Assembly (NCBI RefSeq): GCF_010858045.1
Contig: NZ_JAAGVC010000001.1
Location: 316,061-380,060, forward strand
DNA from: Nocardia cyriacigeorgica
Lineage (GTDB): Bacteria > Actinomycetota > Actinomycetes > Mycobacteriales > Mycobacteriaceae
Reading direction: 5' to 3'
DNA: 64,000 bases
Translations under genes and position numbers: made by a program
In this document: positions 42,314 to 52,165 of the stretch, in pieces
How positions within the stretch are numbered: the stretch's first letter is position 1
Layout: each line of letters starts with the position of its first letter
Notes under the pieces: model-generated
The model's database searches: none
The model's input: the letters and a program-made list of their open reading frames with translations, nothing else
Told to the model about the DNA's origin: nothing

Positions 42314-43720
42314 TCAGACGAGCACGACACCTTCGGCGACGCCGATGCCGCGCAGATCGCGGTACCAGCGCTCGACCGGGTGCTCCTTGGTGTAGCCGTG
42401 GCCGCCGAGCAACTGCACGCCGTCCAGGCCGAACTGCATGCCCTTGTCGGTGGCCAGCTTCTTGGCCAGCGCCGCCTCGCGGGCGAAGGACAGCCCCTGT
42501 TCGGCGCGGGAAGCGCCACGCAGCGTCACCAGCCGCAGACCGTCGAGTTCGATGGCGATATTGGCGACCATGAACGCGACCGCCTGCCGGTGCGAGATCG
42601 GCTCGCCGAACGCTTCACGCTCGTTGACGTAGGGGATCACGTAGTCGAGCACGGCCTGGCCGGTGCCGACGGCCAGCGAGGCCCAGCCGAGGCGGGCCAG
42701 GCGCACGGCGTCGGCGTAGTCCTCGGCGTGCTGCTTGCTGTCACCGTCGCCGAGCAGGGCGTCGGTGCCGACGGCGACGTTGTCGAGAATGAGCCGGCCG
42801 AGGCCCGCGGCCCGCAGACCCATGCTCGGGTCGGCTTCCACCACCAGGCCCTGCGCGTCGGACTCGACGATGAACAGCGCGGGGCGCCCGTCGAGTTCGG
42901 CGCCGACGATGAACAGCTCGGCGTCGGCGGCGGCCGGGACCAGGCTCTTCACCCCGGAGAGGCGGTAGCCGCTCGGGGAGCGCACGGCCTTGGTCTGCAG
43001 GGCGAAGGGGTCGAACAGGGCGCGCGGCTCGCTGATCACCACCGAGGCCTGCGGCACGTTCTCGCCGGTGAAGGCCGGCAGGTAGGTCTGCTGCTGCGCG
43101 TCGGTGCCCCACTGCGACAGCGCCACCGCGACGCCGCTCGGCGCGAGGATCGGCAGCGCCAGGCCCATATCGCCGTGCGCGAGGGCCTCGGCGACCATCG
43201 AGTTGGTGACGGCGCCGCGCTCGCTGGCCGCGCCCTCGAGCTCCTCGGGGACGTTGATCAGGGTGATGCCGAGTTCGGCGGCGCGGCCGAGCAGATCTTT
43301 CGGCGCTGCGGCGGCCTCATCGGCGTCGTGTGCGGCCGGACGCAGGATCTCGGCGGCGAACTCGCGCACCGTCTCGACGATCATCTGCTGTTCGTCGGTG
43401 GGGGTGAGGTCGAAGTAGTCCTTGTTCTTGGCCTCGTTGGTGGCCAGGCGCTTGGGCTGCCCGCCGCCCGCGACCTTGTTGAACGCGCGGGTGGCCGCGC
43501 CGAGGGTGCGGAAACCGGTCTTGGTGCCTTCGTAGGTGACCCGCTCGATCGGCTTGCGCAAGTTGTACTTCTCGGCGAGTTCGGACCCGGTGAGGGTCGT
43601 CATCACCCGCATCGCCGCGCCCATCCAATCCCGCTTGGGTTGGTTCAGGCCGACCGCGGAATCCTGGCTCCGGCCGGAATCCGGACGTCGCTTCGTCGCG
43701 CTGTCTCGAGTGCTCATCAT
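42314..43720 (-). CDS. Acyl-CoA dehydrogenase, subunit or paralogue 1
   Basis: A 468-residue acyl-CoA dehydrogenase-like protein with an extra 95 N-terminal residues (MRVMTTLTGSELAEKYNLRKP). The middle motif is less standard (VVISEPRALFDPFALQT), and the end is LLGGHGYTKEHPVERWYRDLRG, where the GGHGY element is typical. It may be the structural partner in a heteromeric enzyme with the next gene. The start is uncertain among clustered ATG/GTG codons (43717-43723). Two perfect palindromes 48-84 bases upstream show tight repression. Confidence 0.82.
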   Translation of the reverse strand: MMSTRDSATKRRPDSGRSQDSAVGLNQPKRDWMGAAMRVMTTLTGSELAEKYNLRKPIERVTYEGTKTGFRTLGAATRAFNKVAGGGQPKRLATNEAKNKDYFDLTPTDEQQMIVETVREFAAEILRPAAHDADEAAAAPKDLLGRAAELGITLINVPEELEGAASERGAVTNSMVAEALAHGDMGLALPILAPSGVAVALSQWGTDAQQQTYLPAFTGENVPQASVVISEPRALFDPFALQTKAVRSPSGYRLSGVKSLVPAAADAELFIVGAELDGRPALFIVESDAQGLVVEADPSMGLRAAGLGRLILDNVAVGTDALLGDGDSKQHAEDYADAVRLARLGWASLAVGTGQAVLDYVIPYVNEREAFGEPISHRQAVAFMVANIAIELDGLRLVTLRGASRAEQGLSFAREAALAKKLATDKGMQFGLDGVQLLGGHGYTKEHPVERWYRDLRGIGVAEGVVLV

Positions 43721-43767
43721 CACCTGTTTTCTCGGATGGGTGGGTGAGTGGGTGGTGGTCCCATTAT

Positions 43768-43804
43768 CTTACTCTTGAGTAAGGCTATCTTACTCCAGAG
43801 TAAG
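43768..43804 (-). promoter_or_regulatory. Tandem 16-bp palindromes controlling the acyl-CoA dehydrogenase operon
   Basis: CTTACTC-TT-GAGTAAG (43768-43783) and CTTACTC-CA-GAGTAAG (43789-43804) have identical 7-base arms. Their centres are exactly 21 bases apart, two helical turns. This is the layout of cooperative binding by two repressor dimers, most often TetR-family. The binder is not encoded adjacent. Confidence 0.8.
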
Positions 43805-43879
43805 AAGAGCGTCGAGGGTTCGCGAATCTGTTGCCGAGTCGTTGTGCGGTATCACAAAACGGGGATGCGCACGACGCGA

Positions 43880-43914
43880 ACAGGCCGGTCCACCCAGCGG
43901 GTGGACCGGCCTGT
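43880..43914 (-). terminator. Terminator of the ftsEX operon
   Basis: A perfect 16-bp stem, 43880-43895 paired with 43899-43914 (ACAGGCCGG...CCGGCCTGT outer parts), with a three-base loop, 31 bases after the ftsX stop. Confidence 0.75.
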
Positions 43915-43945
43915 GCTTGCTACGCCCGGCGGCGCGGTGTCACGT

Positions 43946-44851
43946 TTATTCGCGCACGTAGTAGCGCAAAGTGGCGTAGGCCGTCACGGCCGCGAACGCG
44001 ACGCCGATCGGCGCGATGATCAACGCCGTCATCGCGATGTCGTCGCCGGTGATGCGGGGAAAGACCTTGCTCGCGAACAAGTCGCCGAGCGCCCGGTCCA
44101 CCACCAGCGGCCGCGCGATGAACAGACCGGCCACCGCGAGCAGCGAACCGGCCAGCGCCGCCACCACCGCCTCCAGCAGGAACGGCAACTGGGTATACCA
44201 GCGGGTGGCACCGACCAGCCGCATGATGCCGACCTCGGTGCGCCGGGTGAACGCCGCGATCTGCACCATGTTCGCGATCAACAGCAGTGCCGCCACGGCT
44301 TGCAGGATGGCCAGACCGAATGCCGCGTTGCGCAACCCGTCGAACAGGCTGACCAGCCGGTCGACGATGTCCTTGTCGTTGCGCACCATGCCCACCCCGG
44401 GCCGGTCGTAGAACGACTCGTAGATCGTCGGATACAGCTGAGCGTCGACCATCTTCACCCGCAGCGATGCGGGCAGCGGCGTATCGGCCACGTACTCGGC
44501 CAGCTCCGGCTGATCCTTGAAGGTCTTCTCCTTGGCCTCACGGATGGCGTCGTCCCGGTTGAGGAACTGCACCGACTCTACGCCCTCGGTGGCCTTGAGA
44601 TCGGCCATCAGCGATGAGCACGGCTCGAGCGAGCAGTCCGGATCGGTCGCTGACACGTCTTCGGTCAGGTACAACCGCACCTCGAGCCGATCCAGGAAGT
44701 ACTGCTCGGTCTTGTCCGCGATCCGCACGGCGAGCAGACCGCCACCGAGCATGGTGAGCGAGACCGCCGTGGTCAGGATCATCGCGATGGTCATGGTGAC
44801 GTTGCGGCGCAGGCCTTCGACAACCTCGCCGAACAGGAAACTCGCCCGCAT
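43946..44851 (-). CDS. ftsX: Cell division ABC permease-like protein FtsX
   Basis: A 301-residue membrane protein with one N-terminal helix, a large external domain (about 45-165) with the cysteine pair DCSLEPCSS, and three further helices. The cytoplasmic N-terminus and the segment MRLVGATRWYTQLPFLLEA are typical FtsX. With FtsE it couples ATP hydrolysis to activation of cell wall hydrolases (RipC in mycobacteria) at the septum. Its start overlaps the end of ftsE by one base. It is the last gene of the prfB operon, followed by a strong hairpin. Confidence 0.93.
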   Translation of the reverse strand: MRASFLFGEVVEGLRRNVTMTIAMILTTAVSLTMLGGGLLAVRIADKTEQYFLDRLEVRLYLTEDVSATDPDCSLEPCSSLMADLKATEGVESVQFLNRDDAIREAKEKTFKDQPELAEYVADTPLPASLRVKMVDAQLYPTIYESFYDRPGVGMVRNDKDIVDRLVSLFDGLRNAAFGLAILQAVAALLLIANMVQIAAFTRRTEVGIMRLVGATRWYTQLPFLLEAVVAALAGSLLAVAGLFIARPLVVDRALGDLFASKVFPRITGDDIAMTALIIAPIGVAFAAVTAYATLRYYVRE

Positions 44852-45540
44852 TATCGATCAACTCCGTACACGCCGGTGGCCTCGTCGCGAACCAAGCGTC
44901 CGCGGTCGAGTTCGATGACCCGCCGGCGCATCGAGTCGACGATGTGGTTGTCGTGGGTGGCCATCAGCACCGTGGTGCCGGTGCGGTTGATCCGTTCCAG
45001 CAGGGCCATGATGTCGGCGCTGGTCTCCGGATCGAGGTTGCCGGTCGGCTCGTCGGCCAGCAGTACCAGCGGCCGGTTGACGAACGCGCGCGCGATCGCC
45101 ACGCGCTGCTGCTCGCCGCCGGACAGTTCACCCGGCAGCCGGTCGGCCTTACCGCCGAGCCCCACCATGTCCAGCACTTCGGGCACGGTGCGCTCGATGA
45201 ACTGCCTGCGCTTCCCGATCACCTCGAGCGCGAAGGCCACGTTCTGCTCGACCGTCTTCTGCTGCAGCAGCCGGAAATCCTGGAACACGCACCCGATCCG
45301 CTGCCGCAGTTTGGGCACCTTACGGCCCGGCAGGCGGTCCACCCGGAAATCGGCCACCTGGATCTCACCGGCGGTGGGGATTTCCTCTTTGAGCAGCAAC
45401 CGCATGAAGGTCGATTTGCCCGAGCCGGACGGTCCGATGATGAAGACGAACTCGCCCTTGCCCACATCCACCGTGATGTTGTCCAGCGCGGGTCGCGTCG
45501 AGGTCTTGTACGACTTCGTGACGTTCCGCATCGTGATCAC
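44851..45540 (-). CDS. ftsE: Cell division ATP-binding protein FtsE
   Basis: A 229-residue ABC ATPase with Walker [10 protein letters not shown] (36-44), Q-loop, signature [14 protein letters not shown], Walker [12 protein letters not shown] and switch His in ATHD. It forms the FtsEX complex. The gene order prfB, mscS-like, small membrane gene, ftsE, ftsX is the same as Rv3105c-Rv3101c of M. tuberculosis. Confidence 0.95.
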   Translation of the reverse strand: MITMRNVTKSYKTSTRPALDNITVDVGKGEFVFIIGPSGSGKSTFMRLLLKEEIPTAGEIQVADFRVDRLPGRKVPKLRQRIGCVFQDFRLLQQKTVEQNVAFALEVIGKRRQFIERTVPEVLDMVGLGGKADRLPGELSGGEQQRVAIARAFVNRPLVLLADEPTGNLDPETSADIMALLERINRTGTTVLMATHDNHIVDSMRRRVIELDRGRLVRDEATGVYGVDR

Positions 45541-45661
45541 GGGGAGCCAGTGTAACCATGGCCCTCCCCATGGCCGGGGCCCGTGAGCTGCCTCACGAGC
45601 GCGATCAGGCCCTGGTCAGAGCCGCCATCCTGGCGATCTCAGGCCCGCGACCTCGGGCGGG

Positions 45662-45814
45662 TCACGGGGTCGGTGGCGTCGTATGCACCGCTGCCGGAAC
45701 GGTATTCACCAATGGCGCGGGCGGTGTGGGCGTGTCGGGTTTGACGAACAGATACAGCACGAACGTGGCGACCCAGCTCCCCATCAGGATCGCCGTGGAT
45801 TTACGCGGTCTCAC
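45662..45814 (-). CDS. 50-residue proline-rich membrane protein (Rv3103c position)
   Basis: A short gene overlapping the end of the mscS-like gene by 14 bases. The product starts MRPRKSTAILMGSWVATFVL, with one membrane helix from about residue 8 to 24, and ends in a Thr/Pro/Ala-rich external tail (KPDTPTPPAP). The GTG at 45814 is in a different frame from the mscS-like gene. M. tuberculosis has a proline-rich hypothetical membrane protein, Rv3103c, at exactly this place, which supports the call. A role with FtsEX or the channel is conceivable but unknown. Confidence 0.7.
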   Translation of the reverse strand: MRPRKSTAILMGSWVATFVLYLFVKPDTPTPPAPLVNTVPAAVHTTPPTP

Positions 45815-46679
45815 TGATACCTTCCCTGCGCAGCGCGGCGGCTACCCGGACCCGCAGCTCACGTCCTACTTCGAATTGCTTACCCGGCAGGGTGCGGGCG
45901 ACCATCCGGATGTTCATCTGATCGACCGTGAGGTCTTCCACACCCATGACCGTCGGCTCGTCCAGCAGCAGCGGCTCGAGCCTGCGGTCGCGGTAGGCCT
46001 CTTCGCCCACCTTGTGCAGGATCTCGTTCACCCGGTTGATATCGGCACTGGCCGCCACCGGGACGTCGATCGCCGCACGAGCCCAATCTTTCGACAGATT
46101 CGTGACTTTCACAATCTGGCCGTTGGGCACGATGATCACCTGACCGTCGGCATCACGCAAGGTGGTGATCCGCAGTGTGACGTCTTCGACGGTCCCCTCG
46201 GCGGAGTCGGCGGCGCCGGTGACGTTGATCCGCACCACATCACCGAACCCGTACTGGCGCTCGGTGATCAGGAAGAACCCGGCGAGGATGTCCTGCACGA
46301 TGCGCTGGGCGCCGAAACCGAGTGCGGCACCGAGCACCGCGGCAGGCGCGACCAAGCCGGTGACGGCGAACCCCAGGCGCTGCAACACCTCCATGCCGAC
46401 CAGCACATAGACGATGGTCAGCACCACCCAGGTGACCACCTGCGCCAGCGCGTGCCGATGCTTGGCCGCCTCGGTGCGCACCAGTGCGTCGCTGCTCTGG
46501 AAACCGGCGTCGATCTTGCGGGTGACGCGGTCGCGCACGAACGTCGCGAACCGGCTGAACAGCACCGCACCCAAGATCAGCAGCACGATCTCCAGGCCGG
46601 AAGAGCGCAGCCATGGGGTGACGTCGGAGGAAACCGACAGCGCGTGGATCCCCGAACTCTGGATCCCCGAGGCGAACAT
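45801..46679 (-). CDS. MscS-type mechanosensitive channel
   Basis: A 292-residue small-conductance channel protein. Membrane helices lie at about 25-45, 78-98 and 102-125. The pore-lining helix is recognisable by AAVLGAALGFGAQRIVQDILAG (alternating Gly/Ala), and the beta domain by GDVVRINVTG...GTVEDVTLRITTLRDADGQVIIVPNGQ. It releases solutes on osmotic downshock. It starts in the stop codon of prfB (TGATG) and is followed by the 50-residue membrane protein. Confidence 0.88.
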   Translation of the reverse strand: MFASGIQSSGIHALSVSSDVTPWLRSSGLEIVLLILGAVLFSRFATFVRDRVTRKIDAGFQSSDALVRTEAAKHRHALAQVVTWVVLTIVYVLVGMEVLQRLGFAVTGLVAPAAVLGAALGFGAQRIVQDILAGFFLITERQYGFGDVVRINVTGAADSAEGTVEDVTLRITTLRDADGQVIIVPNGQIVKVTNLSKDWARAAIDVPVAASADINRVNEILHKVGEEAYRDRRLEPLLLDEPTVMGVEDLTVDQMNIRMVARTLPGKQFEVGRELRVRVAAALRREGISETA

Positions 46680-47794
46680 CAGTTGGCCTGCTCCCGCATC
46701 CTCCAGCGGATCCCGCTCTCGATGAATCCGTCGATATCACCGTCGAGCACCGCGGAGGGATTGTTGACCTCGTAGTTGGTGCGCAGGTCCTTGACCATCT
46801 GGTACGGGTGCAGCACGTAGGAGCGCATCTGGTTGCCCCAGGACGCGCCCTCGTTGGTCTTGAGGGCATCCATCTCGGCGCGCTCTTCCTGCCGCTTGCG
46901 CTCGAGCAGTTTGGCCTGCAGCACGCGCATCGCCGAAATCTTGTTCTGCAGCTGCGATTTCTCGTTCTGGCAGGTGACGACGATGCCGGTCGGGATATGG
47001 GTCAGGCGCACGGCGGAGTCGGTGGTGTTGACGCTCTGGCCACCGGGACCCGATGAGCGGTACACGTCGACGCGGATCTCGCCCTCGGGGATCTCGATGT
47101 GGTCGGTGGTCTCCACCACCGGCAGCACCTCGACCTCGGCGAACGAGGTCTGGCGCCGGCCCTGGTTGTCGAACGGGCTGATCCGCACCAGGCGGTGCGT
47201 ACCCATCTCCACCGAGAGCGTGCCGTAGGCATAGGGCGACTTCACCGCGAAGGTGGCGCTCTTGATGCCCGCCTCTTCGGCGTAGGAAGTGTCGTAGACC
47301 TCCACCGGGTACTTGTGCCGGTCGGCCCAGCGGATGTACATGCGCATCAGCATCTCGGCCCAGTCGGCGGCGTCCACGCCGCCGGCGCCGGAACGAATGT
47401 TGACCAGCGCCTCACGCTTGTCGTATTCACCCGACAGCAGCGTGCGCACCTCCATCGCCTCGACGTCCGCGTGCAGCGCGGCGCGTTCGGCGTCGGCCTC
47501 GGCGAGCGCGGCGGTCATCGCCTCGCCTTCCTCGCCTTCGGCCAGTTCGTAGAGGACCGGGAGATCTTCCAGCCGCTGCCGCAGTTCCTCGACCCGGCGC
47601 AACTCGCCCTGGGCGTGCGAGAGCTCGCTGGTGACCTGCTGGGCGTGGTCCTGGTCGTTCCACAGATCGGGGTCGGACGCCTGGTGCTCGAGTTCATCGA
47701 TGCGGCGGCGTAGCTCCTCGATGTCGAGGACCGACTCGACGGTCTTGAGCGTGGTGTCGAGTTCGGCGAGATCGGCGGATACGTCGGGATGCAC
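46679..47794 (-). CDS. prfB: Peptide chain release factor 2
   Basis: A 371-residue RF2 that ends translation at UGA and UAA. The stop-codon recognition motif SPF (about 206-208) and the peptidyl-hydrolysis motif GGQ (about 251-253, [10 protein letters not shown]) are intact. The programmed frameshift of E. coli prfB is absent: the frame is open throughout. GTG 47794 gives [13 protein letters not shown], which aligns with the M. tuberculosis start; a TTG at 47803 is possible. It is the first gene of the operon down to ftsX. Confidence 0.93.
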   Translation of the reverse strand: MHPDVSADLAELDTTLKTVESVLDIEELRRRIDELEHQASDPDLWNDQDHAQQVTSELSHAQGELRRVEELRQRLEDLPVLYELAEGEEGEAMTAALAEADAERAALHADVEAMEVRTLLSGEYDKREALVNIRSGAGGVDAADWAEMLMRMYIRWADRHKYPVEVYDTSYAEEAGIKSATFAVKSPYAYGTLSVEMGTHRLVRISPFDNQGRRQTSFAEVEVLPVVETTDHIEIPEGEIRVDVYRSSGPGGQSVNTTDSAVRLTHIPTGIVVTCQNEKSQLQNKISAMRVLQAKLLERKRQEERAEMDALKTNEGASWGNQMRSYVLHPYQMVKDLRTNYEVNNPSAVLDGDIDGFIESGIRWRMREQAN

Positions 47795-47844
47795 GATGTC
47801 CAAGGCTACCGGGCCGGTACGGCGTGGTGAAACCGCAGGGCAGG

Positions 47845-48696
47845 CTATCCGGAGACGGCGCGCAACGCGCCGGGGCGGCGACCGTTGAGGGCGTCGAGCG
47901 CGGCGGCGGTGGCCTCGTCGGCGGGCAGGTAGACGATGAGCTGCTGATCGTCGTCGGCGGGCAGATCGAGGGTTTCGTAGGCCATCCGCAGCCCGCCCAC
48001 CTCGGGATGCTGCATACGCGTGATGCCGGTGACCGGTGGCAGGTTCGGCACGGTGTCGACGCGGTCGGTGAAGGCGGCCCCCGCGGTGATGGTGAGGCGG
48101 TCGGCGAGGGCGTCGATGTGCGGATCCGCGCGGAACGGGCCCTGCTTGAGGGCGGCGACGAGGTAGTCGGCGACCCGATCCCAGTCCGGGAAGAACTGCT
48201 TGGCGCGCGGATCGGTGAAGGCGTAACCGGCCAGATCGGGCAGTTCCTCGTCGAGCTGGCCGGAGGCACGCATCAGGGTGCGATAGCCCTCGGTGCAGGC
48301 CAGGATCTCGGTGAGCCGGTTGACCACGATCGCCGCGGTGGGTTCCAGCTGGTCGAGGATGGTGCGCACGGACGCCCGCACCTCTCGGTTGGGCTGAGCG
48401 CCGCCCATGCAGGTGAATCCGGAATCCGCCTTGGTGAGCCGATAGAGATGGACTCGCTCGCTCGCGGTGAGGCGCAGGACGTCGGCCAGCGCCGACAGCA
48501 CCGGCGGTGACGGATTGCGGTCGCGGCCCTGCTCGAGGCGGGTGAGGTATTCGACGCTCACGCCCGCCAGCGTCGCCAGCTCCGAACGGCGCAGCCCAGG
48601 GGTGCGCCGACGCGGCCCGCTCGGCAGCCCGACCTCCGCGGGAGTGACCGCCTCGCGCCGGGTGCGCAGGAACAGGCCCATCTCATTGGTGCTCAC
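47845..48696 (-). CDS. XRE-family regulator with MmyB-like ligand domain
   Basis: A 283-residue regulator common in actinobacteria. The helix-turn-helix is at about 33-60 ([25 protein letters not shown]), and the MmyB-like PAS-type ligand domain follows from about 105 ([23 protein letters not shown]). The divergent gene encodes an NAD(P)H-dependent FMN reductase, the standard arrangement in which such regulators control a reductase or dehydrogenase. A fatty acid ligand has been suggested for MmyB-type domains. Confidence 0.88.
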   Translation of the reverse strand: MSTNEMGLFLRTRREAVTPAEVGLPSGPRRRTPGLRRSELATLAGVSVEYLTRLEQGRDRNPSPPVLSALADVLRLTASERVHLYRLTKADSGFTCMGGAQPNREVRASVRTILDQLEPTAAIVVNRLTEILACTEGYRTLMRASGQLDEELPDLAGYAFTDPRAKQFFPDWDRVADYLVAALKQGPFRADPHIDALADRLTITAGAAFTDRVDTVPNLPPVTGITRMQHPEVGGLRMAYETLDLPADDDQQLIVYLPADEATAAALDALNGRRPGALRAVSG

Positions 48697-48839
48697 CCAC
48701 TCACCGTAACCACCTTCCCGGCGCTGAGAGTGGCCCTCGCACTACCACCCTCGGCGCGGTCTTCATCGGGCTTCCGATAGCGGCCAGAGTGATGAACGAG
48801 CGACCGCCACGGTCGCACCTCGATCCGAAGGAGAACGGC

Positions 48840-49430
48840 ATGACCACGCCACTGAAGCTCGCGGTGATCATCGGCAGCGTCCGGGACGGACGGTTCGGCC
48901 CGGTGGTGGCCGGCTGGTTCGCCGACCAGGCCCGCGCGCACGGCGGCTACGACGTCGACGTCATCGATCTGGCCGACTACGACATCCCGCTCGAACTGCC
49001 CGCCGTCCCGCCCGCCATGAACCCCGACCCCGACCGGCCCGCCGGAATGACGGCATTGACCGAGCGGTTGTCGGCGGCCGACGCCTACGTCATCGTCACG
49101 CCCGACTACAACCGCAGCTTCCCCGCCTCGCTCAAGGCGGCCATCGATTGGCACTTCACGCAATGGCAGGGCAAGACCATCGGGTTCGTCGGCTACAGCG
49201 GAGCCAGCGGCGGGCTGCTGGCCATCGAAGGGCTGCGGCAGGTGTTCAACGAGCTCGACGCGCACACGCTGCGCGAATACGTGTCGTTCCCGCGGTACTA
49301 CCTGCTCTTCGACGAGAACGGGCAGCTGCGGGACCCGGAGGAGCCGGCCGGGGCGGCGCGCACGATGCTGGACCGGCTGCACTGGTGGGCGTCGGCGTTG
49401 ACGGCGGCCCGGTCGGTTCCGGTGGGCTGA
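48840..49430 (+). CDS. NADPH-dependent FMN reductase-type flavoprotein
   Basis: A 196-residue flavodoxin-fold reductase. The phosphate-binding loop is IIGSVRDGRFG (about residues 10-20), and the flavin-contacting TPDYNRSFPASLKAAIDW and GYSGASGGLLA are typical. It probably reduces quinones or similar compounds with NADPH through FMN. AAGGAG lies before the ATG at 48840. It is expected to be controlled by the divergent MmyB-type regulator. Confidence 0.85.
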   Translation: MTTPLKLAVIIGSVRDGRFGPVVAGWFADQARAHGGYDVDVIDLADYDIPLELPAVPPAMNPDPDRPAGMTALTERLSAADAYVIVTPDYNRSFPASLKAAIDWHFTQWQGKTIGFVGYSGASGGLLAIEGLRQVFNELDAHTLREYVSFPRYYLLFDENGQLRDPEEPAGAARTMLDRLHWWASALTAARSVPVG

Positions 49431-49590
49431 TCGCACTGGTTCTGTGTCAGGGCGTCGAAGAGGTCGCCGGTCGGACGACGTGGGCCGGCCGCCCGGCGGC
49501 ACGAGCCCGCAGTGATCGTTGGCCTGTGCACAAGCTGCGCGAGACGGTGACAGTGCTGGGCAGCGGCAGAGGACCGGATAAGGTTCGGAG

Positions 49591-50376
49591 GTGGCTGCGC
49601 ACACTTCCGATCTCGAACTCGCCCTGCGGCTCGCCGATGCCGCCGATGCGATCACCAAGGAACGTTTCGGGGCGCTCGACCTGAAGGTGGACGCCAAACC
49701 GGATCTGACGCCGGTGTCGGATGCGGATCTCGCGGTGGAACGGGAAATCCGGCGGATCCTCGAGCATGAGCGGCCGCAGGATTCGGTGCTCGGCGAGGAG
49801 TTCGGCGGTGACGCCGAATTCGCGGGCCGCCAGTGGGTGATCGATCCGATCGACGGCACCAAGAACTTCGTGCGCCGCGTTCCGGTGTGGGCGACGCTCA
49901 TCGCGCTGCTCGAGGACGGCGTACCGGTGGTCGGCGTGGTGAGCGCACCGGCGCTGGCCCGCCGCTGGTGGGCGGCCGCGGGTTCCGGCGCCTGGTCGAG
50001 TTTCCATCCGGGCGCGCCGAAACCGATCACCGTCTCCGCCGTCGCCGATCTCGACAACGCCAGCCTGGCCTTCTCCAGCCTGTCCGGCTGGCGCGACCGC
50101 GGTGTGCGCGAGAAGTTCATCGACTTCACCGATGAGGTGTGGCGGGTGCGCGGCTACGGCGATTTCCTCAACTATTGCCTGGTCGCCGAGGGTGCGGTGG
50201 ATATCGCCACCGAACCCGAGGTCTCCCTGTGGGATCTGGCGGCCCTCGACATCCTGGTCCGTGAGGCCGGCGGCTCCTTCACCTCGCTCAACGGTGCTCC
50301 TGGCCCGCACGGCGGCGATGCGGTCGCCACCAATGGCCTTCTGCACCAGGCCGTCCTCGACCGCCTCGCGCCCTGA
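49591..50376 (+). CDS. hisN: Inositol-monophosphatase family enzyme, probable histidinol-phosphatase HisN
   Basis: A 261-residue Mg2+-dependent phosphatase. The metal-site motifs GEEFGG (about 69), [12 protein letters not shown] (about 82-93) and [15 protein letters not shown] (about 209) are complete. Within the family it resembles the actinobacterial histidinol-phosphate phosphatases (HisN), whose gene lies near prfB in relatives. It would supply the last but one step of histidine synthesis; inositol phosphatase activity is an alternative. TAAGGT ends six bases before the GTG, so it may be leaderless. Confidence 0.8.
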   Translation: MAAHTSDLELALRLADAADAITKERFGALDLKVDAKPDLTPVSDADLAVEREIRRILEHERPQDSVLGEEFGGDAEFAGRQWVIDPIDGTKNFVRRVPVWATLIALLEDGVPVVGVVSAPALARRWWAAAGSGAWSSFHPGAPKPITVSAVADLDNASLAFSSLSGWRDRGVREKFIDFTDEVWRVRGYGDFLNYCLVAEGAVDIATEPEVSLWDLAALDILVREAGGSFTSLNGAPGPHGGDAVATNGLLHQAVLDRLAP

Positions 50377-50377
50377 G

Positions 50378-50896
50378 CTACCCGCGGCCGAGCTGCTTCT
50401 CCAGCAGCACGATTCGCTCGCAGCCGTGGAAACGGGCAGGCAATGGGGCCGTGCCCACCTCGGCGAAGCCCTGCCCGGCATAGAACGCCCGCAACACCGA
50501 ATTGTTCTCGGCGGTATCGAGCCGCTGCACCGACAGCCCGCGAGCCAGCGTGCGTTCGGCACAGAAGTCCAGTACCCGCCCGCCCAGCTGTTCGCCACGG
50601 TGTGCCGGAGCGACCATGAGCCCGTGCACGTACCCGGCCTCGGCGTCGGACTCGCCCCAGAATTCGGGATCGCGCCAGATCAGTCGCACGGTGGCGATGA
50701 GCGCTCCGGCGTCCGCGCGCCAGACGAACCATTCGCCGCGGGCGATCTCGGCGGCGACCGCCTCGGGTGGATACTCGCCCGGTTTCCACTGCTGGATGTC
50801 GTTGGCGAGCATCCAGTGCGCGAGTTCGTCGCGGAGCTCTGCGATGTCGGTGGCATCCGCCGCCGTGGCGGGAAGCATCGGTGCGGGTCTGTTCAT
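50378..50896 (-). CDS. GNAT-family N-acetyltransferase
   Basis: A 172-residue acetyltransferase. The acetyl-CoA loop is VHGLMVAPAHRGEQLGGRVLDF (V at about 97, Q/R-x-x-G-x-G/A type: RGEQLG), with a final strand-helix NNSVLRAFYAGQGFAEVG. The substrate is unknown. It lies 22 bases after the secreted propeller gene on the same strand, so the two may be cotranscribed. It is convergent with hisN with only one base between stops. Confidence 0.82.
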   Translation of the reverse strand: MNRPAPMLPATAADATDIAELRDELAHWMLANDIQQWKPGEYPPEAVAAEIARGEWFVWRADAGALIATVRLIWRDPEFWGESDAEAGYVHGLMVAPAHRGEQLGGRVLDFCAERTLARGLSVQRLDTAENNSVLRAFYAGQGFAEVGTAPLPARFHGCERIVLLEKQLGRG

Positions 50897-50918
50897 GCGA
50901 CTACCAGCCATGGGACGA

Positions 50919-51890
50919 CTATCGCCTGGTCGCGTCGGCAGGGGTGAGGTCGATGCCCGCGGGCGGGCGCAGGCGGCGCAGGGTGCCGTCCATGCTGGTG
51001 ATGAACAGGGACCAGGAATCCCCATCGCGCGCTATGCGGACCGACGTGGTGCCGTCGGGAGGGATGCGGACCGGGTCGGGGCGTTTGATGAGGCCGGAAA
51101 TGATCGCGCAGCTCGCGCCGGTAGCGGTGTCGACGCGGTAGATCGCGCCCGCGATGTGGTCGGCGACGAAGAGATCGCCGTCGCGGGTGGCCTCCATATC
51201 GTCGGGTAGGGCGAACAGTTCGGGTGGGCCTGAGACGACGGTGGGGGAGTTGGGGGCGTCGAGCGGGATGCGGAAGATACGCATGGTCAGGTTGTCGGTG
51301 TAGATCGACCGCCCATCGGCGGCCAGCGCCAGCCCATTGGTCAACGGCAGGTTCGACCAGGTCTCGGTGTATTCGCCGGTGGACGGCCGATAGCGGGCGA
51401 TCCCGGTGGGCGCTCGCTGCATTCCCAGGGTGCTGAACAGGAGATCGCCATCGGGCAGCAGGAGCAGGCCGTTGGGCCCGTTCAAATCGGTGAGCAGGAC
51501 CGTCGACGCGCCGGTGTCGATGTCGTAGCGCTGGAGCGTGCCCGGCGCCGCATCGATACCGTCGCCGGTGAGGAAGTACACCGATCGTCCGACCACCCGG
51601 ACGCCCGCCGGCTTGTCGAGCCCGGTGATCAGCTTCTCGAACTTTCCGACCGCCGACACGTGGGCGAGGAACCCGTCGACGATGCCGGTGACGTAGAAGC
51701 CGCCCGCACCGTCGGAGTCGAGGTTCTCCAGATTGCCGACACCCTCGACGACCGTGGTGGCTTCCCACCCGTCCCCGCACATCGCCGGAAACGGCTGCGC
51801 GTGCGCGGGCCCGGCCGTGGCCAGGCCGGCCGCGACCGTCACCGCGAGCAGCGCCGCCCAGGCGCGCGCCCTCGCCATCCCGAATGCCAT
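50919..51890 (-). CDS. Secreted SMP-30/gluconolactonase-like beta-propeller
   Basis: A 323-residue protein. The signal peptide (MARARAWAALLAVTVAAG) ends at AHA-QP near residue 31. Repeats such as GPNGLLLLPDGDLLFSTLG, TNGLALAADGRSIYTDN and ALPDDMEATRDGDLFVADH are the blades of a six-bladed SMP-30/strictosidine-synthase-like propeller, with Asn and Asp at the metal site. It could be a lactonase or a binding protein. The ATG at 51890 was chosen; one at 51878 is also possible. Confidence 0.78.
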   Translation of the reverse strand: MAFGMARARAWAALLAVTVAAGLATAGPAHAQPFPAMCGDGWEATTVVEGVGNLENLDSDGAGGFYVTGIVDGFLAHVSAVGKFEKLITGLDKPAGVRVVGRSVYFLTGDGIDAAPGTLQRYDIDTGASTVLLTDLNGPNGLLLLPDGDLLFSTLGMQRAPTGIARYRPSTGEYTETWSNLPLTNGLALAADGRSIYTDNLTMRIFRIPLDAPNSPTVVSGPPELFALPDDMEATRDGDLFVADHIAGAIYRVDTATGASCAIISGLIKRPDPVRIPPDGTTSVRIARDGDSWSLFITSMDGTLRRLRPPAGIDLTPADATRR

Positions 51891-52165
51891 GCCGGACAAC
51901 CTAACAGCCGTCTTCGGCGGTTGCCCGTCGTTGAACGTGACCGCCGCACTGTCGGGCTCGCGGATGTCCACCGCGGCAAATCGGTGGTCCGGAAAGGTAG
52001 GACCTGGGCACAGGCCGAGCCGGGACCGCCGGCTACCCGGCGTTCGCCGTCTCGGGGCGTTCCGTCGAGCGACGAGTTGTCCACATGTGCGCAACATCGG
52101 ATGCCGCCCAGGTCGCCCTCGCACACGACCTTCGGCTGTCGCCGTGGCCTCGTAGGATGGGCCGC

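Noticed and set aside
46679-47803. Programmed frameshift in prfB
   Set aside because: The frame is open without an early in-frame TGA, so there is no E. coli-type autoregulatory frameshift.
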